Source: an uncultured Erythrobacter sp. (GTDB lineage Bacteria > Pseudomonadota > Alphaproteobacteria > Sphingomonadales > Sphingomonadaceae). From it: a stretch of 64,000 nt of DNA. Positions within the stretch are counted from its first letter, which is position 1. Every line of letters begins with the position of its first letter. Location: contig CANMTU010000002.1 in assembly GCA_947501005.1 (NCBI GenBank), positions 62,001-126,000 of the forward strand, read 5' to 3'. A model generated the notes under the pieces. That model worked only from the letters and a program-made list of their open reading frames with translations. It made no database searches and was not told the DNA's origin. A program made the translations under genes and the position numbers. Below are positions 26,914 to 36,272 of the stretch, piece after piece.

Positions 26914-29580
26914 GTGGGCAAACTTGCAGAGTGGTGCGCGGGTCAACCGGACTGGGCAGTGGATGCTATGCAGCGCGCGGCCTCCTGTTCGCCGGACATC
27001 GAAGCGGACGTTAATGCGCTCGTCTACCGGATCGGGCTGGCGCATGATCTTGCCTTTGATGGCGAGCATCCCTGCAAGCCATTCACTGAAGAGAGCGTCG
27101 TCGCCGTCGAAGGCAGTCCGGACGATGTCCTCCTCCACTCAGTCGGCCCCTTACGAGGCCTAGACAGACTCGCCGGCGATCAGGTTCTCAAGTTCGCGCT
27201 GGACGGCCTTACCATCATCTTCGGTGACAACGGGTCGGGCAAGAGCGGCTACACGCGCGCATTGCGTCAGCTAACCTGCGTGCGCGAGGAAGCGCCGCTC
27301 GAGGGCGACGTTTTTGCCGAGGGAAGTCTACCAAACAAATCGATCACCTACACCTATCAGGTTGGGGAGGACGACGCGGTCACCGCGACCTGGACCGACG
27401 GCGAAGCGAAGCCAGAGGTCCTTGGTGGCGTGACGCTACTCGATACCGACAACTTACGCATTTACGTGAACGGCAAGAGCGACATTCTTTACATGCCCCC
27501 AGAGGCCGCGTGCGTTGGACGGCTCGCCGACCTCTATCAGGCGGCGGCGGCCCGCTACCGCGGATGGATCGACGATGCGAACAGACGGTACGTGGGGACA
27601 TTCGGCGGCCACTACGCTCACGGCACGACCGCCTCGGCGCTCGTCGCGCAACTCCAGGCGGGAACGCCTGAGGCGAACCTGCCGGAGGAGCAGACGCTCC
27701 GCGACGCCGCGACGTGGAGCTCCGACTACGAGGCGGAATTGGAAGGCCTACAAGCCGAGCTAGTGCGCGGTCCGGCAGCGACCGCTGCCCTTTGCGATCG
27801 GATCGCGACTGCGTGCCTAACAGTCGCCTCCACCATCGAGGCGACTGCGACGCCCCTGTCGGATGGCGTGGCCGCGCAGGATGTTGCGTTCGTTGAGGCC
27901 AAACGGCAGAAACGGCGGATCGCCGATACGCTCGCGGCCGAGCAGATCGGCTCTCAGCCAATTGGGGATACGGGCTCGGACACCTGGCGCGAGCTTTTCG
28001 CGATCGCGCGGCAGTTCGCTGCAGAATCGGGAACACGTCCGACGGGCGAACCTTTCGCGGTTGGTGATCCGTGCCCGCTCTGCCAGCAGTCGCTCGGCGA
28101 GGACGCAGCCGCCCGCTTGGCAGCCTTCGATGCGTATGTAGAGGGACGGGCGACGCGGGATGCTGAACTCGCCGCCAGTGCGCTCGCGCAACGCGTCTCG
28201 GTCTTGCGAAACCTTTCGTTCAAAGCCGAGAGCGAGCTCCGGACACTGCTCGCCGAGGCAGCGACACAGGGCGCGCCGGCGCGGGCGCTGGTGGACCGCA
28301 CGGCCACTTTCAGCGCAGCGCTGGAGGCGCGCCGCGACGAGCGCGTCCGCCAATTCGATGGCGGCGAGATCGCGGACCTCGCGCCGCTTCCCTCTTCTCC
28401 CATCGACGAGCTCCGGACCTGGGCAGCGCAGCTAAAGGAGCACGCTAATGCGCTGCGGTCGAGCGACGACCGAACAATGTCGATGACGGCCAAGATCGCA
28501 GAGCTGACGGACCGCAGGCAGATGAGCGGCCAGGTCGAAGAACTTGTCGCGCGTCGCAACGAATTGAAGAGCATCCATCTGTGGAGGCGCTGCGAGGCCG
28601 CCCTAAACACGGGGCCGCTGTCACGGTTGATGACATCGCTGCGGAAAGAATTGACGACGCCGGGGCTAAGGACCCGAGTCGAGGAGGAGATCCGCAACCT
28701 CGCGTTAACGCACATCCCTCTCCAGTTTTCGGACGAGACTTCGAAGGGGACAAGCTTCTTCGAGGTCGCTTTGGCGACAACCAAAAAGGCGAAGAAGGCG
28801 CGTGTCCTGAGCGAGGGCGAGCAGCGCGCGCTCAGCCTAGCCTGTTTCCTGGCGGAGTCGCATGTGGCGGGCAGGAGATCAGGCATCATTCTGGACGATC
28901 CGGTCACCAGCCTCGATCACGGTCGCGTGAGGCGCGTGGCGCGCCGGCTCGTCGACGAGGCGGCGAAGGGACGACAGATCGTCGTGTTCACCCACAACCT
29001 CGTCTTCTACCACGAACTGACACTAGCTTGTGTCGATCGCGCGGTCCCGGTCCCCGCGCTGCCCTGTCTCATCCAGCAGGGCTGCAGCGGCGAATTCGGC
29101 ATAGTCACGGTGGGCCATGCGCCGTGGGTCGCGCGCAAGGTGAAGGAGCGCGAACAGAGCCTTAGTGCTATGATCGACGCAATTCCCGACGATCTCGGAG
29201 TCTCGACTGACGATTACGGTCGACGGTGCACCGGGTTTTACGCCGCGCTGCGCGAGACCTGGGAGCGTGCCGTCGAGGAGATCGTCCTCAACGACGTCGT
29301 CCGCCGCTTCGGTCCGAACGTCGGCACACTTCGTCTGGGCGGGGTCGACGTCAGCGATGACGACTTCGTGCTCGTCCACCGGGCGATGTCTCGCGCCTCC
29401 GAGCACTCCGGACACGACCAGGCCGCGGGTCGGCAGATAGACACGCCAACTAAATCACAAATGCGGGCGGATTTGGACGAGCTCACAAGCTTCAGGACCG
29501 CGAAGTCAAAATCCAACAGGCAGGCGGACGATCGCCGTAAGTCCCTCGCCGCCGCGCCGCCGAGGGCGGCGGTCGGCTGA
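26914..29580 (+). CDS. RloC/PrrC-like ABC-type ATPase, probable phage-defence nuclease
   Basis: This 888-residue protein has Walker A GDNGSGKS (104-111), an ABC-like signature LSEGEQRALS (about 632), and Walker B IILDDPVTSLDH (about 658-669). A CPLC pair at 387-390 sits in a helical middle, resembling the Rad50/RloC zinc hook. The C-terminus has R780-x3-E784 ('ALRETWERAVEE') and downstream His residues (822, 831, 834). This recalls the Arg-Glu-His triad of PrrC/RloC anticodon nucleases, though the Glu-His spacing is longer than in PrrC. It could thus be a DNA-damage-sensing tRNA nuclease, which is inference. GTG start after GAGGTGAGGG. Confidence 0.72.
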   Translation: MGKLAEWCAGQPDWAVDAMQRAASCSPDIEADVNALVYRIGLAHDLAFDGEHPCKPFTEESVVAVEGSPDDVLLHSVGPLRGLDRLAGDQVLKFALDGLTIIFGDNGSGKSGYTRALRQLTCVREEAPLEGDVFAEGSLPNKSITYTYQVGEDDAVTATWTDGEAKPEVLGGVTLLDTDNLRIYVNGKSDILYMPPEAACVGRLADLYQAAAARYRGWIDDANRRYVGTFGGHYAHGTTASALVAQLQAGTPEANLPEEQTLRDAATWSSDYEAELEGLQAELVRGPAATAALCDRIATACLTVASTIEATATPLSDGVAAQDVAFVEAKRQKRRIADTLAAEQIGSQPIGDTGSDTWRELFAIARQFAAESGTRPTGEPFAVGDPCPLCQQSLGEDAAARLAAFDAYVEGRATRDAELAASALAQRVSVLRNLSFKAESELRTLLAEAATQGAPARALVDRTATFSAALEARRDERVRQFDGGEIADLAPLPSSPIDELRTWAAQLKEHANALRSSDDRTMSMTAKIAELTDRRQMSGQVEELVARRNELKSIHLWRRCEAALNTGPLSRLMTSLRKELTTPGLRTRVEEEIRNLALTHIPLQFSDETSKGTSFFEVALATTKKAKKARVLSEGEQRALSLACFLAESHVAGRRSGIILDDPVTSLDHGRVRRVARRLVDEAAKGRQIVVFTHNLVFYHELTLACVDRAVPVPALPCLIQQGCSGEFGIVTVGHAPWVARKVKEREQSLSAMIDAIPDDLGVSTDDYGRRCTGFYAALRETWERAVEEIVLNDVVRRFGPNVGTLRLGGVDVSDDDFVLVHRAMSRASEHSGHDQAAGRQIDTPTKSQMRADLDELTSFRTAKSKSNRQADDRRKSLAAAPPRAAVG

Positions 29581-29661
29581 CGCGACAACGACCGCAAATT
29601 TCATGCCGCGCACGGCACGTTAGGGCACCCGGTCTTAGTTTCCTGCAACAATGGATAGACG

Positions 29662-30309
29662 ATGATGGCGCGAGATCTCGACAAATATGTTCGACGCTAT
29701 ACGACGCTCTCAAGCGCACTCGATACACTCGTCCAGCAACAGCTCGTTCTGCTCAGTCCATCGAAATGGGATGATCTTAACGATGTCCGCTTCATGGAGC
29801 TCTATCGGTCGTTTGCTAATGTCGGTTCGGTCCTGGCGTTATGCTGCACTCTGGCAACAGAGACATACCATCATTGGCGCGTCTTCACTCAGGGCATGGA
29901 AGGTATCTGCTTAGAGTTCGAGCGCCGCTCGCTAGAATCCAAATTGTCCTCAGTACCCGGGCTCGAAATGCGCAAGGTCGACTATCTCAAGGTTCGCGAT
30001 CTGGAAACGCCGCACCCCGCAGACGCTAACCGGCTGCCGTATGTGAAGCGTGACGGATTCAGCGACGAACGCGAATGGCGCATTGTTCTGACCTGCCCAG
30101 AGGATGCGGTGATGGCGAAGCCCGTGCCGATCGAACTGGGTTCTCTCAACCGAGTGTTGCTGAATCCCTGGATGCCGCCTCCGCTCGCTGACAACCTTCG
30201 CGGCATCATCCGGAAGATCCCGGGCTGCGAGTCGGTCAGGATCGAAGCTTCGAGACTTACAAATTCCGACAGATGGCAGGCTGCGGGCAAAGCGCTGGCC
30301 GGGCTTTAG
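29662..30309 (+). CDS. DUF2971-family protein
   Basis: This 215-residue protein has the DUF2971 layout: N-terminal 'DKYVRRYTTLSSALDTL', then 'LVLLSPSKWDDLNDVRF', a central 'WRVFTQGMEGICLEF', and 'KRDGFSDEREWRIVL'. Such proteins are often found with defence genes, but their biochemistry is not established. It lies 81 bases after the RloC-like gene in the same direction and may be its partner. ATG 29662 or the adjacent ATG 29665 could be used. Confidence 0.75.
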   Translation: MMARDLDKYVRRYTTLSSALDTLVQQQLVLLSPSKWDDLNDVRFMELYRSFANVGSVLALCCTLATETYHHWRVFTQGMEGICLEFERRSLESKLSSVPGLEMRKVDYLKVRDLETPHPADANRLPYVKRDGFSDEREWRIVLTCPEDAVMAKPVPIELGSLNRVLLNPWMPPPLADNLRGIIRKIPGCESVRIEASRLTNSDRWQAAGKALAGL

Positions 30310-30512
30310 GCGTCGGTCACAGACTGGTTGGGCGCGAAATTTTCGATCGCGCAATCCCAACAAGGTGGCAGAAAGGCCGCCCCACGAGGTTGAGGCTGCT
30401 CGACCTTTGAATTCTTGGCCAAGAAGCGCTGTTAGCTTAGCATCGCGGCATGCGCACTGCGCGGCGGCGAGAAACTCGTTACTCGTCAGACTAAATACTG
30501 AAGGGTCGAACG

Positions 30513-31250
30513 ATGGCTGGTGCCAATTCCATCACCAAGAGCGACCAGCGGCGTCGGCGTGCGCAAGTACTCCGGCTGACTCACTCGGCGCTCAAGGAGT
30601 TGCTCGAATTCAAGACCGTCTACGACATCCAGTACTATCTCAACGACAAGAATGCGCGGGACTGGCGCGAGTTCGAGGAAGAGACCGCGAACCAAGTGTT
30701 CGAAGGTGCCGGGGTGATTGCGACGCGGGACAATGTCCTGCTGAATCCCGAGCGGGACGACGACACATACTACCACGCTGATGTGCCAATGGGCTCGCAT
30801 GAAACGGGCGCTTACATCCTCGGTTTCCCGCTGGCAGCAGCGTCGGCTTCGTATGTGTTCACCTTGCTCGAAGGCTTCGGCGACGAAATTGCCGGGGTGC
30901 TGCAACCCGGGAGCATCAACCGCAACAAGGCCTGGCACGAGGACATCAAGGGCTTCGCGGACCGGCGCGACCCGGTGCAGATGACCAAGGCTCGCGCAGC
31001 CTTCGCCAAGCATTTCGGCGCCGACCCCGTTGAAGTGCCGGAGATCGCGGCGAGGCGGATGGTCGAGCTCAAGCGTGTCCGCAACGATTTTGCCCACGAC
31101 GGCCGCGGGCACGTGGACTTACCATCATATCTCGCCAACACGATCGCGGTGGTCTGCCAAATCGCCTTTCTGGTCACCGACGAGACGCGTATCTCGATCT
31201 ACCCGTGGGAGGACCACGAGGACCGGTTCGCTCCGAAGTCCGCGTATTAG
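30513..31250 (+). CDS. HEPN-domain protein
   Basis: This 245-residue protein starts at ATG 30513 after GAAGGG. Near its C-terminus it has 'MVELKRVRNDFAHDGRG', where R-N-x3-H matches the R-x4-H catalytic motif of HEPN ribonucleases. The rest is mostly helical, with no membrane segment. HEPN proteins act in toxin-antitoxin or abortive infection systems. No clear nucleotidyltransferase (MNT) partner is next to it. It sits in the cluster with the RloC-like and Mrr-like genes. RNase activity is inference. Confidence 0.65.
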   Translation: MAGANSITKSDQRRRRAQVLRLTHSALKELLEFKTVYDIQYYLNDKNARDWREFEEETANQVFEGAGVIATRDNVLLNPERDDDTYYHADVPMGSHETGAYILGFPLAAASASYVFTLLEGFGDEIAGVLQPGSINRNKAWHEDIKGFADRRDPVQMTKARAAFAKHFGADPVEVPEIAARRMVELKRVRNDFAHDGRGHVDLPSYLANTIAVVCQIAFLVTDETRISIYPWEDHEDRFAPKSAY

Positions 31251-31333
31251 CCCGGCCGATCAAGGTGCGGTGCGCGGCCAGGTGGTAGCGAGCGCCAGCC
31301 TCGCGATCCAGAAGCTGGCGCTCACCGGCCGGA

Positions 31334-31567
31334 TCAGGCCTGCCGGAACTTCAGCGAGCCGCTGATAGCGACCAGCGCATCGAGGAGCAGGTCGGTTTCA
31401 TCGATTAGGCGCTGGCGCTCGGGGTCGAACTCGCCGTTCTTGCCGAACCCGCCGAACCGTGCGGCACGGCCCTCGATGGCGCAGATCTGCTCGATGCGGT
31501 GATGGATGTGCGCAAGGCGCTGGTTGATCCGCGCTTCGCGGACCGGTTTTGTCGTCGTCACTGTCAT
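31334..31567 (-). CDS. Small helical protein, unknown
   Basis: A GAGGTA ribosome site precedes ATG 31567 (MTVTTTKPV), giving 77 residues. Two long helices are likely (residues 10-35 with HIHHRIEQI, and 50-75 with 'RQRLIDETDLLLDALVAI'). It is rich in charged residues with no membrane segment. It ends the minus-strand trio 32474-31334. Function unknown. Confidence 0.55.
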   Translation of the reverse strand: MTVTTTKPVREARINQRLAHIHHRIEQICAIEGRAARFGGFGKNGEFDPERQRLIDETDLLLDALVAISGSLKFRQA

Positions 31568-31638
31568 TACCTCTGGCCACCGTGTTGAAGCTGGGGCCAG
31601 TCTATTTATCCTGCGCATTCACTTGGCCTGGTCGAGGC

Positions 31639-32331
31639 TCAGCGCAGATCCGTCGCCAGCGACAAGTCGAAATCGTCGTCGCGCCCCCGGGTGCCGAGAT
31701 GGTGATAGGGATCGAGATGAGTCAGCCGGTAGGCGTGGGCGATGCCGTGTTCGAACCGCTTGCTGGTGAAGCGCTCGGTGTGGACAAGCGCATTGACCGC
31801 CAGAACGTTGAGCGCCGGCTTGATCTGCGCCGACTTGAGCCCGGAGTACTCCTCGATTTTTTCGTAGCTGATTGCCGCCATGTTGGTCCGCCGGTCGCGC
31901 CGCGCGGCGAATAGCAGGTAGAGCTTCAGCGCCCCGAGCTCGGCCTCGCTGCGCAGCTTGAAGTTGCGGAACGCGGCGACCGCCTGGCCCGCGTAAAGCC
32001 CGCGCACCGGTAGCTTGGCCCAGCCGTTCTCGGGATCGTAGTCGGCGATGCCGATGCTGCTGCGGCCGTGGGTCCCCCGCTCGATCAGACCGCGCTTCTC
32101 CAAGATTTCGAGCCCGGCCGCGATCTTGGCGCGGCTCAATTCGGCCGAGCTCATGAAGTCCTCGTAGGTCAGCCGGACCCAACCCGAAGCCGGATCGGCC
32201 TGCTGGACGATCACGATCAGCAGCATCAACGCCGCGGTCTCGTCCGAACCGCCGCGCTTCCAGCGGAACTTCTTGAGTCCGCCGTCTTCGATCCACTTGC
32301 TGGGGAGCTTGGCGAATATCCGCCCGCTCAC
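31639..32331 (-). CDS. Winged-helix protein, possible replication or transcription regulator
   Basis: This 230-residue protein starts with GTG 32331, which overlaps the stop of the small membrane protein (GTGA). Residues about 60-110 read 'TYEDFMSSAELSRAKIAAGLEILEKRGLIERG', a winged helix with recognition helix and wing. A second similar pattern lies at about 160-200 ('ISYEKIEEYSGLKSAQIKPALNVLAVNALV'). Tandem winged helices occur in plasmid replication initiators and regulators, but I cannot assign it. No catalytic motif is seen. Confidence 0.6.
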   Translation of the reverse strand: MSGRIFAKLPSKWIEDGGLKKFRWKRGGSDETAALMLLIVIVQQADPASGWVRLTYEDFMSSAELSRAKIAAGLEILEKRGLIERGTHGRSSIGIADYDPENGWAKLPVRGLYAGQAVAAFRNFKLRSEAELGALKLYLLFAARRDRRTNMAAISYEKIEEYSGLKSAQIKPALNVLAVNALVHTERFTSKRFEHGIAHAYRLTHLDPYHHLGTRGRDDDFDLSLATDLR

Positions 32332-32474
32332 GGCTGCCGACCGCCCTTGATCACCGAATGCACTACGAACAGCGCGAATGCAGCGAGCGCCAGTGCGGAC
32401 ACCGCGATCAACCCGACCCATTGCTCGGGGGCAAGGCCGCTCAAGCGGCCGAGGATATCGAGGAAATCAGTCAT
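32328..32474 (-). CDS. Small single-span membrane protein
   Basis: ATG 32474 follows CCGGAGCAGATGC and gives 48 residues (MTDFLDILGRL...), with one membrane helix (about 19-38, 'WVGLIAVSALALAAFALFVV') and a basic tail. Its stop overlaps the winged-helix gene start, so the two are coupled. The arrangement recalls a membrane protein that anchors or controls its DNA-binding partner; this is inference. Confidence 0.55.
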   Translation of the reverse strand: MTDFLDILGRLSGLAPEQWVGLIAVSALALAAFALFVVHSVIKGGRQP

Positions 32475-32635
32475 GCATCTGCTCCGGCAATTTCGATCGA
32501 GCAAAATTTTTGGCATACCGCCCAATTCTATTTCTAGATACACCTTCTAGGTTGACGGGGCACGAAATGACAATTCTGATCTCGATATCAACATTTTAGG
32601 TGAAGGGATGTCAGTGCACGAAGCATACGTAAACA

Positions 32636-32659
32636 GTTCACGAAGCTCGCTTCGTGAAC
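32636..32659. promoter_or_regulatory. 24-bp perfect palindrome in a divergent promoter region
   Basis: GTTCACGAAGC TC GCTTCGTGAAC is a perfect inverted repeat. It lies in the 357-base gap between the minus-strand small membrane/winged-helix pair and the Mrr-like gene, where an operator for a dimeric regulator would sit. No T-run follows, so a terminator is less likely. Apart from it, the gap shows no convincing gene. Confidence 0.5.
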
Positions 32660-32831
32660 CCAAGGGCGATTTTACCAGCATTTTTGGGGCCGAAAGAGGC
32701 GTGTCGGATAGCCCGAGAATCGCATATCAATCTCAAGAGCGCCATCTGTTGCTCTATCAGAGCCGCAGCGCCCGCCCGAACCCCTTGCCGATCAAAGCGG
32801 CGCGGCAGGCTTCGACCAACCGGAGTTAGCA

Positions 32832-33845
32832 GTGGGCCACATCCTCATGCCGTCGTTCGCCTTCCGCAGCTCGCTGAGCGAGGACAGCGGGGTTCGCTCA
32901 GGCTTTGCGCTCAGCGAACCAGAGATGCTCGCGCACTTGCCCAAGGACAATCCGCTGCGCGCGGGTCTCGAAGGAGATGGCGCCTTGCGGGTCGCGTCGG
33001 ATGTCTATGCCGATACCGTTGGAGACCTGCTGCATGCGCTCGGCGCGACCGATCAGCCTGGCATGCCGACACTTACCCAACGTGTAACGGCGCTGTTGAA
33101 GCATGATTGGCGCTCGCTGTTCACCCTCGATGAGCTGATGCGGGTCGAGGCGGTGGGGCATCACTACTTGCGCTTGCGCAACCAGGGTAACCCCTGCCAA
33201 GCCGAATTCCGCGCGGAGGTCATGGCTATGGTGGATGGCAAGCCGGGTGTAGCCGACGCGCTTGCGGTCGCGCTCGAGCATCATCTTGCGTACATGCCGT
33301 TCTTCACCCGCCAAGTGGACCAGGCCGATCGGATGGCGCTCGAAGCGCTGTTCAAGAGCGAACGGCTACCAACTGACGGCGAGCGCTATTTCGACCAGCG
33401 GTTCATCAATTACCTCAACGCGCAGCCCGACAAACTGAAAGACATCCATTGGCGGCAGTTTGAAGGGCTGACCGCCGAATGGTTCCAACGCAACGGGTAC
33501 GAGGTTGAGCTCGGTCCTGGCCGCAACGACGGGAGCATCGATGTACGCCTTTGGCACAAGGACAGCGAGGCCGGCGCGCCGCCGGCTGTGATCGTCCAGT
33601 GCAAACGGCAGGCGAAAAAAGTCGAACGGGTGGTCGTAAAGGCCCTTTACGCTGACATGCTCGCCGAGAAGGCGGACGCCGGGCTGGTGGTAACGACGTG
33701 CGATATCAGCCCCGGCGCGGCGAGCGATGTCAAGGCCCGAGCCTATCCGATCACCACCGCCAACCGTGCCGCCGTCCACCGCTGGATTGAGGCGATGCGC
33801 AAGCCCGACGCCGGCATCGTCGCCGACGACGCCGTGACTGGCTGA
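32832..33845 (+). CDS. Mrr-like restriction endonuclease domain protein
   Basis: This 337-residue protein has a C-terminal PD-(D/E)XK fold of the Mrr type: 'WRQFEGLTAEWFQRNGYEVEL', then D in RNDGSIDV, and Q-x-K in VIVQCKRQ. The N-terminal ~200 residues are helical and unrecognised, perhaps target recognition. Mrr-type enzymes cut modified DNA. GTG 32832 follows GGAG with good spacing; ATG 32847 is an alternative. It belongs with the nearby defence-like genes. Confidence 0.78.
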   Translation: MGHILMPSFAFRSSLSEDSGVRSGFALSEPEMLAHLPKDNPLRAGLEGDGALRVASDVYADTVGDLLHALGATDQPGMPTLTQRVTALLKHDWRSLFTLDELMRVEAVGHHYLRLRNQGNPCQAEFRAEVMAMVDGKPGVADALAVALEHHLAYMPFFTRQVDQADRMALEALFKSERLPTDGERYFDQRFINYLNAQPDKLKDIHWRQFEGLTAEWFQRNGYEVELGPGRNDGSIDVRLWHKDSEAGAPPAVIVQCKRQAKKVERVVVKALYADMLAEKADAGLVVTTCDISPGAASDVKARAYPITTANRAAVHRWIEAMRKPDAGIVADDAVTG

Positions 33846-34093
33846 AAACGGCCGCGCCAATCCTCGTTCGCGCCGTAAGCATTGTCGAAAGCGAGCTCAC
33901 GCCCGGCCCGATCGAATAGGATCGCCGAGCCGCGGCATTGGTTTGACTGTGATGGTTCTCGGCAGGATGAGTGGGTGGCGAGCGTCAGCTTTCGGCGTTT
34001 TGCCAACCAATACCGGACAGGCCGATGACGGCCCAAATGCAGCGGTATCCGGAGCGTTTCCCTCTTCGGCCATTTGGGCCGAGGAGAAATGCA

Positions 34094-34725
34094 ATGGGAT
34101 ACTCACGCTTTGATGAAGCAAGTCGGCATCGTCCGGCTTGGATCGCTGGAAAGAATGTCGGAACGAAGCGCCCGTTGACGCAGAAACAGATTTGGGCGAT
34201 CCGCTTTCATCTCGATCGCGAGGGACGTTTGAGGGACAGAACTCTTTTCGACCTCGCCATCGACAGCAAGCTGCGCGGCTGCGATCTCGTGAAAATCAAA
34301 ATCGGCGATGTGGTTGCAGGTGCCGATATTCGCAATCGGGCCACGGTCATCCAGCAAAAGACGAGTCGCCCAGTGCAGTTTGAGCTTACCGCCGACGTTC
34401 GAGCGACATTGCTAGCGTGGCTGGAACGCCTAGGCGGCTCAACAAGCGACTACCTATTCCCAAGTCGTGTCGATCCATCTGCTCATAGAGCACGCGGCAG
34501 TATGCACGCCTGGTCGATGAGTGGGTGACGGCGATCGGCTTGCGAAAAGCCGAATACGGCACACATTCCCTCCGGCGAACGAAAGCCGCGATGATTTATC
34601 GTGCTACCGGTAATATACGAGCGATTCAGATACTGCTCGGTCATACGAAAATCGAGAATACCGTCCGCTATCTGGGCGTCGATGTTGAAGACGCCTTGCT
34701 GTTAGCGGAGCGAACTGAAATCTAG
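34094..34725 (+). pseudogene. Phage-type tyrosine recombinase, split by a frameshift
   Basis: From ATG 34094 (GAGGAGAAATGCA site) the frame encodes an integrase catalytic domain with Arg in 'DSKLRGCDLVKIKIGDV' and 'QKTSRPVQFEL'. It then goes out of frame at about 34485-34490, and the correct frame resumes as QYARLVDEWVTAIGL through HSLRRTKAA and GHTKIENTVRYLG (HxxR, His, Tyr). A single lost base near 34487 accounts for the break. The protein is short (about 209 residues), of the kind without an arm-binding domain. The gap 33846-34093 shows no gene. Confidence 0.8.
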
Positions 34726-34730
34726 CTAAA

Positions 34731-34763
34731 AAGCGGTCGCTCGGCACGTCTGATCGACCGCTT
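34731..34763 (+). terminator. Hairpin after the recombinase
   Basis: AAGCGGTCG (34731-34739) pairs with CGACCGCTT (34755-34763). No strong T-run follows, so termination is uncertain. Confidence 0.35.
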
Positions 34764-34832
34764 CCAGGTATTCTCGTAGATACGCTGATCGGCAGCAAGT
34801 GGGTGGAAAGCTGAAGGGCCGATAACGTGGCA

Positions 34833-36104
34833 TCAGTTGGTAATGTCGAACTGGATCGCGCTGAAGTCACCACGACGCAAGCGCTCGCGGTCGATCAATA
34901 GCACCAGCGAATAGCAATCGCCCCAAATCCAGCCCATTAGTTTGCTGGTGGGAAGTTCGAGCAGCACCTCATTGGGGCTGTCCGGCCCGTGTTCCGTGTA
35001 GATGTGCCCCATGGGGGCATGGCCCATCAGGCCTAGCCCCCAAGACGATAAGTCTTGCCAATGCGCTTCCAACCGCGTGCGTAGTGCAACCGGGAGTTTC
35101 GCGGGATCCTTGGTATAGGCCACCAGTGCGTGATTGGTGAGGCCAGCCTCATATTGATCCCACCATTGCCGCGCGCCAGATCCCGGTGGCGGCAAGTCGA
35201 GCAGCTTGGTCTCGCGCAAAACCAGTTCGGCAAAGCCAGAACCATCGGTCCGCGGATATTGCATGTCGTAGGCGTCCAGTTCACCCAGCGCGCCGATGAA
35301 ACCTGCAATCGTGCCCGCATCATAGTTGTTTGCGGCGCGCAAATGCCCTTCGAATTCGAAAAAGCGAACGAAAGTCTCGAGAATGATCGGCCGCTGGTCT
35401 TGGAACCACGCCGCATCCTCCGGCCGCAATTTCTTCATCGCCGGAAACCGGACGATCTCACGCGCCATGCGGGTGACGCCTTCCCCGAGGGTTCGCAGGA
35501 GCAGTTCCGTGGTGGCCCGGTCAAACGGGTGATATGCCGCGTCGAGCAGGGTGGTTGAGCGTCCATGTCCCTGCCGGGTCGGCGCAGCATTCTGATGCAG
35601 TGCGTCGCCAGGGATGGTTTCCAAGATCAGCGGCCAACGGGGCAGGGCGAAACTCTTCGGCTCCTTGAAGTTGAAGATGCGGGTCCACGCAGCATTGTTC
35701 GGAAGCGGTGCCTGAGTTTCGACCAGCGCCCCATCGATATGGATCACCCTCGGCGTGAAGTCACCTGCACCAGGCGCGAAGAAGGCGAGCCAGCCCGATC
35801 GCGGGCCAAGCCCCGACCACAGGTCCTTCGGCAGCGCGGCTAGGTTGATCTGCCCGAGGAAGAGCAGCTTTTCTCCGTCCTGCTCCGGCCACGCCATGCT
35901 TTCGGGAAGCTTTGCGTCACCACCGAACCACCCGACCGATTGTCCCTCCCCTAGCGGGATCTGCGGCCTAAGTATCGCGGCCGTGCGCGCGCTGGACCGC
36001 GCAGCCTCTTTCATCTGCTCCGTTTCCTGTTGGTAGCCGATAAAGGCCCGCAAAAGCTCCGCCCCAGCGCGCGCTCCATCACCCGACTTCTTGCGTCCGA
36101 ACAT
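34833..36104 (-). CDS. DUF1963-family (YwqG-like) protein
   Basis: This 423-residue protein has the DUF1963 pattern: 'GGDAKLPESMAWP...LLFLGQINLAALP', a beta-rich middle with 'GWLAFFAPG', and C-terminal 'HIYTEHGPDSPNEVLLELPTSKLMGWIWGDCYSLVLLIDRERL'. YwqG-like proteins may bind Zn or act in toxin immunity, but their role is unclear. The start has GGAGGATG before ATG 36104. It stands alone. Confidence 0.75.
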   Translation of the reverse strand: MFGRKKSGDGARAGAELLRAFIGYQQETEQMKEAARSSARTAAILRPQIPLGEGQSVGWFGGDAKLPESMAWPEQDGEKLLFLGQINLAALPKDLWSGLGPRSGWLAFFAPGAGDFTPRVIHIDGALVETQAPLPNNAAWTRIFNFKEPKSFALPRWPLILETIPGDALHQNAAPTRQGHGRSTTLLDAAYHPFDRATTELLLRTLGEGVTRMAREIVRFPAMKKLRPEDAAWFQDQRPIILETFVRFFEFEGHLRAANNYDAGTIAGFIGALGELDAYDMQYPRTDGSGFAELVLRETKLLDLPPPGSGARQWWDQYEAGLTNHALVAYTKDPAKLPVALRTRLEAHWQDLSSWGLGLMGHAPMGHIYTEHGPDSPNEVLLELPTSKLMGWIWGDCYSLVLLIDRERLRRGDFSAIQFDITN

Positions 36105-36272
36105 TTCGCCATCCTCCGTTCAAAAGGGGCTATCACTAAGCCGTTGAAATTGAGTTAAATGACCAGCCTTTAAGGGCAGAAATGGGGTCGTTAGCTGACA
36201 GTCCGGTTTTGGTGCAGAACATGACAAAACTGCCGATCTGATCCGGGTATAGGGGGGCTGTTCCGATATCAA

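Noticed and set aside
31639..32331. Plasmid replication initiator
   Set aside because: Tandem winged-helix pattern is suggestive, but no iterons or AT-rich origin lie next to it and I recognise no Rep family signature.
32608..32829. 73-codon frame before the Mrr-like gene
   Set aside because: It spans the 24-bp palindrome, has no ribosome site, and its protein has no coherent pattern.
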